Of a stretch of DNA of 64,000 nucleotides, positions 43,639 to 52,705 are shown one piece after another. The notes beneath the pieces are model-generated. The model was not told where the DNA came from and did no database searches. It saw nothing but the letters and a program-made list of their open reading frames with translations. This stretch comes from an uncultured Prevotellaceae bacterium (GTDB taxonomy: Bacteria; Bacteroidota; Bacteroidia; Bacteroidales; Bacteroidaceae). Every line of letters starts with the position of its first letter. The first letter of the stretch is position 1. The position numbers and the translations under genes are program-made. The stretch lies in the NCBI GenBank assembly GCA_900315745.1, contig ONAG01000007.1, positions 1 to 64,000 on the forward strand, read 5' to 3'.

Positions 43639-44601
43639 TCAGATGTTTCTGCCACCAAACAATGAATCTACAAATTGCCTTTTGTTGAACAATTGCAAGT
43701 CTTCCATTCCTTCACCCAAACCAATGTACTTGACAGGCACTTTAAGCTGGTCGCTAATACCTATTACAACACCTCCTTTGGCTGTCCCGTCAAGTTTCGT
43801 CACAGCCATGCTTGTGATATTGGTAACTGCGGAAAACTGTTTAGCCTGTTCAAATGCATTTTGACCTGTACTGCCATCCAAAATCAGGAGCACTTCGTCC
43901 GGGGCTTGCGGCAAGACTTTTTTCATCACATCCTTTATCTTCTTCAACTCATTCATCAAGCCCACTTTGTTGTGCAAGCGACCTGCCGTATCGATAATCA
44001 CGACATCAGCTTGATTTGCCTTGGCAGAAGAAAGGGTGTCGAAAGCTACAGACGCTGGGTCGGAGCCCATCTGCTGCTTGATGACAGGAACCCCTACCCT
44101 TTCACCCCATATACATAATTGATCGACTGCTGCAGCTCTGAAAGTGTCGGCGGCACCAAGATATACTTTTTTCCCTGCTTTTTTGAATTGATATGCCATT
44201 TTTCCTATCGTTGTGGTCTTTCCAACACCATTAACACCCACCACAAGAATTACATAAGGACTATGGTCGGTAGGCAGATCCCAGTCTTCATTATCTACAG
44301 TGTTGTTCTCTGCAAGCAATGATGCTATTTCTTCTCTCAATATATTGTTTAACTCTGACGTGGAAACATATTTGTCACGAGCTACACGTTCTTCAATTCT
44401 TTCTATGATTTTTAATGTGGTATCCACACCTACATCAGACGTGATAAGGACCTCCTCCAAGTTGTCCAGAACCTCGTCATCAACCTTAGACTTACCTACA
44501 ATGGCTTTTGACAGTTTGGAAAAGATGCTTTTAGAAGAGCGTTCCAACCCTTGATCAAGAGTTTCTTTGTTTTTCTTACCAAATAATCCGAATAATCCCA
44601 T
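43639..44601 (-). CDS. ftsY: signal recognition particle receptor FtsY
   Basis: A 320-residue FtsY, the GTPase that receives SRP-ribosome complexes at the inner membrane. It has the NG domain with the P-loop GVNGVGKTT (122-130), DTAGR, and the G4 motif TKLDGTAKGG, and ends with the GLGEGMEDLQLF closing segment. The N-terminus has only a short amphipathic membrane-targeting helix (MGLFGLFGKK) and lacks the long acidic A domain of E. coli FtsY, as in most bacteria outside the enterics. It heads the ftsY-rimO-HU/LysM operon. Confidence 0.96.
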   Translation of the reverse strand: MGLFGLFGKKNKETLDQGLERSSKSIFSKLSKAIVGKSKVDDEVLDNLEEVLITSDVGVDTTLKIIERIEERVARDKYVSTSELNNILREEIASLLAENNTVDNEDWDLPTDHSPYVILVVGVNGVGKTTTIGKMAYQFKKAGKKVYLGAADTFRAAAVDQLCIWGERVGVPVIKQQMGSDPASVAFDTLSSAKANQADVVIIDTAGRLHNKVGLMNELKKIKDVMKKVLPQAPDEVLLILDGSTGQNAFEQAKQFSAVTNITSMAVTKLDGTAKGGVVIGISDQLKVPVKYIGLGEGMEDLQLFNKRQFVDSLFGGRNI

Positions 44602-44617
44602 AATCTCTAATTTTTGG

Positions 44618-44648
44618 CAAAGTTAAGTATTTTTGTTGATAAATCAAT
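44618..44648 (-). promoter_or_regulatory. promoter of the ftsY operon
   Basis: On the minus strand ATTG (44648-44645), a 19-base spacer and TAACTTTG (44625-44618). The leader is only about 13 bases long. Confidence 0.6.
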
Positions 44649-44738
44649 ATTTTTAGGAAGAATATAACCCTGTTGGATTCACATTATCAACTCATATCAA
44701 CCATTAAGTATAATGATTTACAAGTCTTAAAGTAAAAT

Positions 44739-44768
44739 AAAAAAGAGCACCCGTAGATGCTCTTTTTT
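44739..44768 (-). terminator. terminator of the L28-L33-DUF4295 operon
   Basis: AAAAAAGAGCA (44739-44749) pairs with TGCTCTTTTTT (44758-44768) across an 8-base loop; on the minus strand a U-run TTTTTTATTTTA follows. It separates this operon from ftsY and is symmetric enough to work both ways. Confidence 0.85.
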
Positions 44769-44786
44769 ATTTTGGTTTTCAACAGA

Positions 44787-44945
44787 TTATTTCTTGAAGA
44801 AATCCTGTACTTCCTCATTGGGAACCATTTGCTCATCGAAGATGTAAGCACCCGTCTTGGGGCTCTTAACCATCTTGATCACTTTTGTATAAGCGCGACC
44901 ATCCTTCGATCCTTCGTGGAGGGTAGCAACGGTTTTCTTTGCCAT
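44787..44945 (-). CDS. DUF4295-type small protein
   Basis: A 52-residue protein (starts MAKKTVATLHEGSKDGRAYT, ends EVQDFFKK). It belongs to the DUF4295 type, which in Bacteroidota regularly follows rpmG; the sequence is basic with GRAYTKVIKMVKSPKTGAY in the middle. Its place after L28 and L33 and its charge suggest a ribosome-associated protein, but no function is established to my knowledge. It starts 9 bases after the rpmG stop and is followed by the operon terminator. Confidence 0.85.
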   Translation of the reverse strand: MAKKTVATLHEGSKDGRAYTKVIKMVKSPKTGAYIFDEQMVPNEEVQDFFKK

Positions 44946-44954
44946 ATTCTATTG

Positions 44955-45146
44955 TTATTTAATTTCTTTGTGAACAGTCATTTTCTTGAGGATGGGGTTG
45001 TATTTCTTCAACTCCATACGCTCAGGTGTGTTCTTGCGGTTTTTGGTCGTCACATAGCGACTTGTGCCTGGCAGACCGCTATTCTTCATCTCGGTGCACT
45101 CAAGAACCACTTGCACTCTATTGCCTTTAGCTTTCTTTGATGCCAT
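44955..45146 (-). CDS. rpmG: 50S ribosomal protein L33
   Basis: A 63-residue L33 of the large subunit near the E site. [33 protein letters not shown] and the closing basic tail are typical. The paired CxxC zinc motif is absent (one Cys in ECTEM), so this is a zinc-independent form. It lies 5 bases after rpmB and 9 before the DUF4295 gene. Confidence 0.97.
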   Translation of the reverse strand: MASKKAKGNRVQVVLECTEMKNSGLPGTSRYVTTKNRKNTPERMELKKYNPILKKMTVHKEIK

Positions 45147-45151
45147 ATTGC

Positions 45152-45415
45152 TTAATCTCCTATTACTTTAATGTCTTTCCAATCGACATAGCCTTTGGCA
45201 ACAGCTTGTTTCAATGCTGCATCGAGGCCAACTTTATTGATAAGGCGCAGTCCAGCGGCACTTAACTTAAGACTGATCCAGCAGTCTTCTTCCACATAAA
45301 AGAACTTCTTTGTGAACAAGTTCACATCAAAAGTGCGTTTTGTGCGATGTTTCGAGTGGGAAACATTATTGCCAACCTGTGCCTTCTTTCCCGTAATCTG
45401 ACAAATCTTCGACAT
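45152..45415 (-). CDS. rpmB: 50S ribosomal protein L28
   Basis: An 87-residue L28 ([21 protein letters not shown], then [15 protein letters not shown] and the [20 protein letters not shown] block), a large-subunit protein at the base of the L1 stalk region. It is first in the operon rpmB-rpmG-DUF4295 and has a clean promoter 53 bases upstream. No zinc-binding Cys pairs. Confidence 0.97.
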   Translation of the reverse strand: MSKICQITGKKAQVGNNVSHSKHRTKRTFDVNLFTKKFFYVEEDCWISLKLSAAGLRLINKVGLDAALKQAVAKGYVDWKDIKVIGD

Positions 45416-45467
45416 TTCTATCTAAATTTTTTGTTTTCGTTTTTTGATACCTATTCCAAACAGGGTG

Positions 45468-45498
45468 CAAAATTACTAAATTTTTTATTAACACCAAA
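45468..45498 (-). promoter_or_regulatory. promoter of the rpmB operon
   Basis: On the minus strand TTTG (45498-45495), a 19-base spacer and TAATTTTG (45475-45468), with a leader of about 50 bases. Confidence 0.75.
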
Positions 45499-45572
45499 GG
45501 AAAACCGCTATTTAATTGCCTATTTAATATTTTTTTTGTTTTTATGCTATGCTCTTTGACACAAGCTTTTCC

Positions 45573-46202
45573 CTAATTTAACAAATCAAGCCCAAATACA
45601 TAGCCAATGGAGAAAAACAGTTCTGCACCAATAATGTATATCAACATAAGTGGCGCAGCCTTGCCTATTCCCTTCACCATGGCATTTATCACGTCGGAGA
45701 TAGATCTGAAAACACCAACAAGTAGTCCAAAAGAGACAGCCACAATCACCAGTGCCAATCCAATTGTGGGTATCAAACTGTGGCTAAACGGACTTGGGAA
45801 CAACCTACCTGTCGCACTGAGCAATTCTGCATGAGGAATAAAAGCCAAAACGACAATTATCGCCACAAATGTTACCAATTCCGCAGCAACTATCTTTATG
45901 GCAAACCTTTGCCGATAACTCCACATGTCTCTTTTCATGAAGATGGTATCGATTATCATGCTTTCACGTATGGCACTAAATGCCATGGCAAGGATTATAA
46001 TCCATACCAATGGAGGTGTAGAAACATTTCCTACGAAATTACCAAAAAACCATCTTAATCCTTCACTTCCCAATAAAGAATGAACACTAATCTCAGGAGA
46101 CGCAGCCGTTATCAGCCACGAGACCAAAAATAGCAATACTTGAGAGGCTAATATCAAGACTACTGCTATAGACAATATCTTATCTTTCTTCTCACTGTTC
46201 AT
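45573..46202 (-). CDS. integral membrane protein, AbgT-like fragment
   Basis: A 209-residue protein with five or six membrane segments (ILSIAVVLILASQVLLFLVSW, PLVWIIILAMAFSAI, IVAAELVTFVAIIVVLAFI, LIPTIGLALVIVAVSFGLLVGV, AAPLMLIYIIGAELFFSIGYVFG). The order and the SDVINAMVKGIGKAAPLML stretch recall part of AbgT-family (p-aminobenzoyl-glutamate) transporters, which are normally about 500 residues, so this would be half a transporter; I am not certain of the family. It overlaps the end of the response-regulator gene by 11 bases, is the last gene of the signalling operon, and could be the target or a sensor partner of that system. Confidence 0.65.
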   Translation of the reverse strand: MNSEKKDKILSIAVVLILASQVLLFLVSWLITAASPEISVHSLLGSEGLRWFFGNFVGNVSTPPLVWIIILAMAFSAIRESMIIDTIFMKRDMWSYRQRFAIKIVAAELVTFVAIIVVLAFIPHAELLSATGRLFPSPFSHSLIPTIGLALVIVAVSFGLLVGVFRSISDVINAMVKGIGKAAPLMLIYIIGAELFFSIGYVFGLDLLN

Positions 46203-46917
46203 CTGGTATTAGATTGTCTATGTCTAATATCCGGAGTTCACAAGCTCTGACAACGAGTCTTGTGGCATTCACTCCATAGCTGCCATTGCCACCAGGGAAT
46301 AGTTTCTGCACCAATTCGTTCTGCCTCTTCTCCAAGCTTTTCACGCCAAAAGGCATTCCTCTTAGATTAGTTATCTGCTCTTTTGTATAGCCTAATGCCA
46401 AATGCCTAAGAAAACGCTCATCGTATTCGTCTATTTCATAGTTTACTAACGCTTCTTGCCTAAGCAACTGACTTCCAACACTATACTTGAACCTCTCAAC
46501 TATCTTTTCCAGAATCGGCTGATTGAAAACGAGTTTCTTTCCACTCATTACACTGAAGACATCTCCCCGTGTGAGCAGCTCCCCACTTTTCAAGATTATG
46601 CCATCAGCTCCAGCATCAAGGACGTCCACCCATAGCTTTTCGTTAAGTATTTCTCCCGTGAAAATGAGCACTTTCACATTCTTATGCATCTCCTTGGTTT
46701 GCCGGCAGATCTCAACACCAACCGTTGTCGAACCGCCCAAGCCAAGGTCAAGCAGCACCAAATCCGGCAACTGTTGCTTGATTAGTTTCCAATATGCCAT
46801 CTCATTGTTGGCTGTACCAATGATTTCAGCTTCGGGAATGTCATTCCTAATGATTCCCTCTGTACCTTTGAGTTCCAAAGCTACATCTTCGACAATGATG
46901 ATTTTGAAATGTTCCAT
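46192..46917 (-). CDS. two-component response regulator with LuxR-like output
   Basis: A response regulator of about 241 residues. The receiver domain has the acidic pair VED near the start, the phospho-acceptor Asp in LVLLDLG (Asp60 counted from the TTG at 46926), the Thr in VLIFTGE and the Lys in GIILKSGE. The C-terminal part (about 160-235, DERFLRHLALGYTKEQITNL) resembles a helix-turn-helix of the LuxR group with the typical ALGYTKEQI and VNATRLVVRACEL helices, but a longer loop separates the helices. ATG 46917 (MEHFKIII) is preferred over the TTG 9 bases upstream. It lies between the giant kinase and the membrane protein gene in one operon. Confidence 0.85.
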   Translation of the reverse strand: MEHFKIIIVEDVALELKGTEGIIRNDIPEAEIIGTANNEMAYWKLIKQQLPDLVLLDLGLGGSTTVGVEICRQTKEMHKNVKVLIFTGEILNEKLWVDVLDAGADGIILKSGELLTRGDVFSVMSGKKLVFNQPILEKIVERFKYSVGSQLLRQEALVNYEIDEYDERFLRHLALGYTKEQITNLRGMPFGVKSLEKRQNELVQKLFPGGNGSYGVNATRLVVRACELRILDIDNLIPDEQ

Positions 46918-46941
46918 ATATTTCAATCTATTATTGATAAA

Positions 46942-49900
46942 TTAATTATGTATTGTCACTTTCTTTGCCTTAGGTAGTGTCACCACAACATCTACAGTAC
47001 CATGATTGTTCTTTTCTGCAATGACGCCACACCCTCTTGCATTAGTTGATTCTCCTACATCCCTAACAATTTGCCTGCACATCAAGAAAGGAATGTTGTT
47101 TAAAGTTGGGTCGAAAAGATGCAAGCACTCTTTTTCGTCGAGTTTCAAGTTTGGATATGCTACACGTATTGCCAAATAACGTTCATCCCTATCCTGAATG
47201 GAACAGCGAGGTGACTCTCCCCCACTTTGTTTCCATAGAATTTCAAAAAGGTATTTTAGCATCAACCTGTCTCCAAGTACCAGACAATCATGCGCATGCA
47301 TATCAACATTGCCTGGCAAAACATCATCAAGTCGGATTGGCGCACATTCTTGTTTGATACTTTCAACTTGCCTCATAGCCTGTATGCTGAGCAGGGTATA
47401 TAGCTCCTTGTAATAATCAGCTAATTCTGAAATGCTTTGCAATTCTTCGTCTCCACTTTCAAGAAGAGTCCTGATTCTTGATGGATAATACATCGTTTCA
47501 TGTTTAAGAGTACTAAGACAATTATCAAGAACACTGTTGCAAACATAAATCTTGTCGTTTTCAAATTGGCACTTTCTCACCTCATCTTCTGCAATGTCTA
47601 TATCCACCAGCCTCTTTTGATTGGAAGCTATGTTCTTTTTCAATGTAACAATGAGTTCGTCGGCTATATGTTGGAGTTGTTCTGGCAACTTTTCATCATC
47701 ATATAGAGACTGGCGCCTGCCCCTCCCTTGTACTTTGTGAGAATTTGCACCAGCCAAATTCTCTATTTCAGACAATTTTTCCTCGTTAGCTATATCGGCT
47801 TGAAGCACATCGTTCATTGCCCTTACTCTTTCAAGGCAGAAACGGAAATAAACCAAATGCCTGTAATATAGTGTGAAATATGCAAGCAAGATTAGGAGTG
47901 AAAGAATAACAAGAATGACAATAGCCATGTATTTGTTGGCTTGCGATTTCTGCATAACACTGCAATAATCAGGCAAGGTGCTGTCAGCCGACATTTCCTT
48001 ATAAAGCTGTGTGTAAACTTTATTATTGTAATTATATATCGACCATTGGTGAAGAGACAAGGCTGCCACTGCTATTTCGTTTCTAAGGAGCAATATGACA
48101 TCAAAATTAATAGGAAGTTGTTCATGGAACCATAAGATTTCTGCTTGCAGGACGGACTTGCTGCTCTCCACCACCAATGTATCCTTACCATTGGGATGCA
48201 AAGCAAGATATGATTTGTTAAGACATTTCAATGCTGCTTCGCCATATAGCAAAGCTTCAGCAAATCTGTCTGCAGTATTGCAAGACCAGACACTATCAGT
48301 AAATGCCTCTGCCTTCTTTTGCATATCCATGGCATAGGAATTTGCTTTTAGGCTTGAACATACTACAAAGCATAGAACAGTCATCAAAGTCCTCACGACA
48401 CCCTTTGGCAATCGGAAAAAGAATCTGCTGCCCTCTCCTTTTTTACTTTCCACTCCAATGTCACAAACCTTGAAGATGGAGCTTGTCTTCTTGTATTTTT
48501 CGATAATTCCTTTACAGTTGACCAACCCAAAGCCATGACTGCCTTCTTTTTGGGATACTGTTTTCGTTTGTCCTATATCACCTACAGAATCATCCGCAAA
48601 TGCTTTCTTTTCAACACTAAACGCCTCAGCCATCTGTTCTTCGGTCATTCCAATCCCATTGTCAGATATGCTAACTTCCACACAGTCGTCCTTATCTTTA
48701 GCATACACCTTTACTGTCCCGCCCTCAGGAGTATATTTTCGAGCATTGTCCGCAATGGTATTGATCATGAAGAGGGTCAATATCTTGTCTGCCTTAACCC
48801 ACAAGTCAGAAGGATCCACTTCTAATTGTATGTCCTTCATTTGGAAACCCCTTCTACCATGGGCTACGATATCGAAGAGAGCCTGGATTGGAAAACTTTC
48901 CACATGAAGATTGAAATCACCTTTTCTCAACTGGATCCATCTTGTCAAGATGTTGTTGTATTCCATGATCTGGTCTGTTAATTCAGCCAGATACTCATAA
49001 CGTTCCTTCCGCAAATCTTCACTTTCATGCGCAGACTTCAACTTCGTTATTTCAAGCAACATTCGGTCTATATATGGAGTGATGGTGTTGACAAGTGATA
49101 TTTTTGCCCTTTGTTCAAGGTTGAGCCGCTTGTTGTTCTCAATATGCAACAATCCAACAGCCTTTTGTTCTGTAGCTTCCTCATACCTTTCATTGAGCTT
49201 GGCAACATAATCATCATTTTCTTTCTTCCATTTTTCCAATGGCAAAAGCAACGTCTGCAAAGGATTGTTTTGGGATTGTCGTCTTCGCAGATAAGAAAAG
49301 AGGAACAATAAAGCAATGCCAATAAGCATAAGCGCAATAATGGCATAAGTCATAGCATTAAGCTGATTTATTGACATGCTCAACTGTTCAGCTCTTGATT
49401 CAAAATATCTGTCTTGCCTGGTTTGATCTTGAGTGTCAAGGTATTTGTTTCGATATTTATGGGAATTTGTCTTGTCGTTAAGAGCTGCATAAATTACGCT
49501 TAACTGCTCCCAAATCGAAGCAACCAAATCTGGGGCCTGGTTTATGGCTGTATCGTTATGCAATGCTTCGTTTAAGCACTTGAGTGTCATTTCATTATCA
49601 CCCATAAGACGATAGCATTGTGCAAGAGTACGATAAGAACCAGCCTTTTGGTAAACATCACCATAAGACGAGAACATGTTAAGCGAGCGTTGTGCCAAGT
49701 CAACAGACAGAATGCTATCTGGCACGTTGTTTATGTTCAGATTTCTAAAGGAAATGAAATTGTCCTCTATCAATCTCTGCCTTAAATGTGGTACGGTGAG
49801 GTGCTCGCTCATGGCTTGCAAGGAGTTGGCAATCCAGAACGGGAAGTTTTGATCCACGGCTGTATTGTAGCACCTCATAAGATACTCCATTTCCAATTGG

Positions 49901-50547
49901 TTGATTTCTTCCTGGGTGCCTTCAGTTATGATTCCACCAGCGCCTACATTATAGAGATAATTAAGCCATTGTGGGGTGTCCTGCAATATTTCTCCATTGG
50001 GGTCAATCTGTTCCAATGCTTCCACAGATGGTTGTTCCAAACCCACGTAATAATAGTAAGTGGAAGTGACTATATGGAATTCACTACGGGCATAAATCAT
50101 TCTGCGCCTATGATGGTCGCTTAGCAAGGATTTGTCTTCCTCTATTCTCTTGAATTTTTGCAGGGCACTCTCTCGGAAGGTATAAAACTCCTTGTTTCTC
50201 GACTGTCGTTGGCATAATCTCATTTGCTGGATATCGGCAATGAGGAGCTCCACTTGGTTGTCGGTAATATTAGCAACAGAATCAAGTTGTTCTTTCGCCA
50301 AGGCATACTGCATTCGAGCAATGCTTACAAAAGCCTTGTTGTTGTATGCTTCTGCCCTGCCGCCATCATATTTATAAGCCATTTGCTCTGCTTTTCTCGC
50401 ATAATAGAGAGTAGAATCAAGATCCCTATAATGATATTCGTATGAAGTGTCATTCAATATGTCTGTCTCATCATCAATATTGCTTGAACAACCAACCAAC
50501 AAGGGAATTGCCACAAAAAGCCACACCAATGTCGATGCCCCCCACAT
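46942..50547 (-). CDS. giant sensor kinase-like lipoprotein with two modules (DUF5112/DUF5113 type)
   Basis: About 1201 residues. The start at ATG 50547 gives a lipoprotein signal (LVWLFVAIPLLVGC); the longer frame from 50625 would begin in the eda terminator. A TPR-like sensor region (about 30-380) precedes a membrane segment (TYAIIALMLIGIALLFLFSYL), a helical dimerisation-like segment and a good HATPase with N-box NTIADNARKY, DNGIGM and GSHGFGL. Then come a second membrane segment, a new sensor region, a third membrane segment (MAIVILVILSLLILLAYFTLYY) and a degenerate kinase-like C-terminus. In module one the H-box position reads VNTITP, without His. In module two LKHETMYYP has a His (codon 47500-47502). 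A fused DUF5112/DUF5113 architecture is the likely match. Confidence 0.8.
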   Translation of the reverse strand: MWGASTLVWLFVAIPLLVGCSSNIDDETDILNDTSYEYHYRDLDSTLYYARKAEQMAYKYDGGRAEAYNNKAFVSIARMQYALAKEQLDSVANITDNQVELLIADIQQMRLCQRQSRNKEFYTFRESALQKFKRIEEDKSLLSDHHRRRMIYARSEFHIVTSTYYYYVGLEQPSVEALEQIDPNGEILQDTPQWLNYLYNVGAGGIITEGTQEEINQLEMEYLMRCYNTAVDQNFPFWIANSLQAMSEHLTVPHLRQRLIEDNFISFRNLNINNVPDSILSVDLAQRSLNMFSSYGDVYQKAGSYRTLAQCYRLMGDNEMTLKCLNEALHNDTAINQAPDLVASIWEQLSVIYAALNDKTNSHKYRNKYLDTQDQTRQDRYFESRAEQLSMSINQLNAMTYAIIALMLIGIALLFLFSYLRRRQSQNNPLQTLLLPLEKWKKENDDYVAKLNERYEEATEQKAVGLLHIENNKRLNLEQRAKISLVNTITPYIDRMLLEITKLKSAHESEDLRKERYEYLAELTDQIMEYNNILTRWIQLRKGDFNLHVESFPIQALFDIVAHGRRGFQMKDIQLEVDPSDLWVKADKILTLFMINTIADNARKYTPEGGTVKVYAKDKDDCVEVSISDNGIGMTEEQMAEAFSVEKKAFADDSVGDIGQTKTVSQKEGSHGFGLVNCKGIIEKYKKTSSIFKVCDIGVESKKGEGSRFFFRLPKGVVRTLMTVLCFVVCSSLKANSYAMDMQKKAEAFTDSVWSCNTADRFAEALLYGEAALKCLNKSYLALHPNGKDTLVVESSKSVLQAEILWFHEQLPINFDVILLLRNEIAVAALSLHQWSIYNYNNKVYTQLYKEMSADSTLPDYCSVMQKSQANKYMAIVILVILSLLILLAYFTLYYRHLVYFRFCLERVRAMNDVLQADIANEEKLSEIENLAGANSHKVQGRGRRQSLYDDEKLPEQLQHIADELIVTLKKNIASNQKRLVDIDIAEDEVRKCQFENDKIYVCNSVLDNCLSTLKHETMYYPSRIRTLLESGDEELQSISELADYYKELYTLLSIQAMRQVESIKQECAPIRLDDVLPGNVDMHAHDCLVLGDRLMLKYLFEILWKQSGGESPRCSIQDRDERYLAIRVAYPNLKLDEKECLHLFDPTLNNIPFLMCRQIVRDVGESTNARGCGVIAEKNNHGTVDVVVTLPKAKKVTIHN

Positions 50548-50625
50548 TCGCCAGTTATCTGCACGACAAATATGGACAATATTGGTTTGAGATGCGGAAA
50601 AAACAGAGAATGGCATAAGCAACAT

Positions 50626-50666
50626 GTAAAAGATAAAAACAATCCCTCTCCCTTTTGGGAGAGGGA
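50626..50666 (-). terminator. terminator of the kdgK-eda operon
   Basis: TCCCTCTCCC (50643-50652) pairs perfectly with GGGAGAGGGA (50657-50666) around a TTTT loop; on the minus strand TTGTTTTTATCTTTT follows. It starts 36 bases after the eda stop and separates eda from the kinase gene. Confidence 0.85.
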
Positions 50667-50702
50667 CAAATAGCTGTCATCCCTGAAACAGGGTATAATT
50701 AA

Positions 50703-51374
50703 TCATCCACGTGCCTTGGCGATGTATCCAAGAGCTTCACGGCACTTTTCAGAGATAGCTTCCCAGTTTTTGGCAGCAACGACCTCTTTGGGGAATAGTT
50801 TCGAACCCATGCCTACACAGAGCACACCAGCCTTGATCCAATTTGTAAGGTTTTCCTCGTCTGGAGACACACCACCAGTAACCATGATATTCGACCATCT
50901 GAGTGGTGCCATGACATTCTTCACGAAAGAAGGACCTCCGACATTACCTGCTGGGAACACTTTGGTTACATCGCAACCTAATGCTTGTGCATTGTTTATC
51001 TCACTCACTGAACCACAGCCTGGGCTATATGGCACCAATCTACGGTTGCACACTTCGCATATTGCTGGATTGAAATTGGGACCGACTATAAAGTTTGCAC
51101 CCAACTGTATGTATAATGCTGCAGTTGCAGGATCCACCACGGTACCTACTCCCATTATCATTTCAGGGCAATTCTCAAGAACCCACTTGTTTACTTCAGC
51201 AAACACCTCATGAGCGAAATCACCCCTGTTTGTAAACTCGAATACTCTAACACCACCATCGTAGCAAGCCTTGACAACACCTTTTACAACTTCAGGATTG
51301 CTGTTGTAAAAAACAGGCACCATGCCAGTCTCACGCATGGCTGTAATGACTTGAACCTTATTGAATTTTGCCAT
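50703..51374 (-). CDS. eda: 2-keto-3-deoxy-6-phosphogluconate aldolase
   Basis: A 223-residue KDPG aldolase that splits 2-keto-3-deoxy-6-phosphogluconate to pyruvate and glyceraldehyde-3-phosphate. The Schiff-base Lys is Lys138 in VTKVFPAG, the general-base Glu is Glu46 in RVFEFTNRG, and the phosphate-binding end is [12 protein letters not shown]. Slightly longer than the 213-residue E. coli enzyme. It follows kdgK by 34 bases in the same direction; the pair performs the last two steps of hexuronate breakdown, whose dehydratase uxaA lies about 38 kb away. Confidence 0.94.
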   Translation of the reverse strand: MAKFNKVQVITAMRETGMVPVFYNSNPEVVKGVVKACYDGGVRVFEFTNRGDFAHEVFAEVNKWVLENCPEMIMGVGTVVDPATAALYIQLGANFIVGPNFNPAICEVCNRRLVPYSPGCGSVSEINNAQALGCDVTKVFPAGNVGGPSFVKNVMAPLRWSNIMVTGGVSPDEENLTNWIKAGVLCVGMGSKLFPKEVVAAKNWEAISEKCREALGYIAKARG

Positions 51375-51408
51375 TATTATGCTTATTTAATATAAATTGC
51401 TATAAAGA

Positions 51409-52434
51409 TTATCTTTGTACACGACCAGAGGCATCACCGCCAGCGAGATTTTCCACTTCTTCTTTTGACACAAGATTGAAGTCACCAGGAATAGTATGCT
51501 TGAGTGCAGATGCAGCAACAGCAAACTCAAGTGCCTTGCCTTGATCGTCAGGATATGTGAGCAGACCATGAATCAGACCTCCAGAGAAGGAGTCACCACC
51601 ACCCACACGGTCAATGATGGGCTTGATGTCATATCGTTTGCTTTGATAGAAATCTTTTCCATTGTAAATCAAAGCCTTCCAACCGTTATGAGATGCAGAG
51701 AAAGACTCGCGAAGCGTACTTACTACATATTTGAAGCCAAATGTATCCATCATCCCCTTGAAGATACCATAGTACCCTTCAGCGTCTGTCTTTCCACCTT
51801 CTACATCAGCATCAGGCTTGAACCCAAGGCATAGCTGTGCATCTTCTTCGTTGCCGATACACACGTCAACATATTTCATCAGTGGCTTCATGATGCTTTG
51901 TGCCTTTTCTGATGTCCATAGTTTTTTGCGGAAATTGAGGTCAACACTTACCGTTACGCCATGGCGCTTGGCAGCCTCACAAGCCAAACGAGTCAGTTCT
52001 GCTGCTTTGTCGCTTATGGCTGGCGTAATACCACTCCAATGGAACCATTGAGCACCTTCCATTATCTTGTCGAAATCGAAATCTTCCGGGTCAGCTTCCG
52101 CGATGGAACTTCCAGCCCTGTCGTAAATCACCTTGGATGGTCTCATGGAAGCACCACTTTCCAAATAGTATATGCCCACTCGGTTACCACCACGAGCGAT
52201 GAAATCAGTGTTCACACCATATCTGCGAAGAGCATTAACAGCACATTGGCCTATCTCATGTTTTGGCAATTTAGATACAAAATATGCATCGTGACCATAA
52301 TTAGCAGCACTTACTGCTACATTGGCCTCACCACCTCCATAAACTACATCAAAGTAGTCACTCTGTATGAATCTCTTTTGTCCTGGGGATGAAAGGCGAA
52401 GCATTATCTCGCCTAAGGTTACAACTTTAGCCAT
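51409..52434 (-). CDS. kdgK: 2-keto-3-deoxygluconate kinase (PfkB family)
   Basis: A 341-residue PfkB-type sugar kinase that phosphorylates 2-keto-3-deoxygluconate. The N-terminal VTLGEIMLRLSSPG and VVYGGGEANVAVSAANYG, and the C-terminal anion-hole and catalytic Asp in DRVGGGDSFSGGLIHGL, are typical of the family. The pairing with eda defines the substrate better than the sequence itself, since PfkB specificity is hard to read. Its promoter is at 52527-52534. An insertion around 215-230 (DADVEGGKTDAEGYYG) is common in Bacteroidota KdgK. Confidence 0.9.
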   Translation of the reverse strand: MAKVVTLGEIMLRLSSPGQKRFIQSDYFDVVYGGGEANVAVSAANYGHDAYFVSKLPKHEIGQCAVNALRRYGVNTDFIARGGNRVGIYYLESGASMRPSKVIYDRAGSSIAEADPEDFDFDKIMEGAQWFHWSGITPAISDKAAELTRLACEAAKRHGVTVSVDLNFRKKLWTSEKAQSIMKPLMKYVDVCIGNEEDAQLCLGFKPDADVEGGKTDAEGYYGIFKGMMDTFGFKYVVSTLRESFSASHNGWKALIYNGKDFYQSKRYDIKPIIDRVGGGDSFSGGLIHGLLTYPDDQGKALEFAVAASALKHTIPGDFNLVSKEEVENLAGGDASGRVQR

Positions 52435-52526
52435 TTCTTGTAATTTTGATGTTTATAGATTAATTGATGTTTGTCTTTTATTTGACCATATATGCCAAAC
52501 TGCACTTAAATTTCATTTTTACCCTA

Positions 52527-52534
52527 CAAAAATA
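52527..52534 (-). promoter_or_regulatory. -7 box for kdgK-eda
   Basis: TATTTTTG on the minus strand, 93 bases before kdgK; the leader is longer than for most genes here. The rest of 52435-52705 holds a repeated ATAAGTTTAC (near 52639 and 52680) and no gene. Confidence 0.5.
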
Positions 52535-52705
52535 GTGATTTTTGTTGAAACTTGAAAATTAAATTCAAAAAATGATGTATTTTGAGCAAAATAATAAAAC
52601 AAAAGAAGTACACTCTGCAAACCACATCTTATTCACGATAATAAGTTTACTTGAGTTGTGAGTTTAGTCGTGAGGACATAAGTTTACACTATGAGAAAAG
52701 AATTT

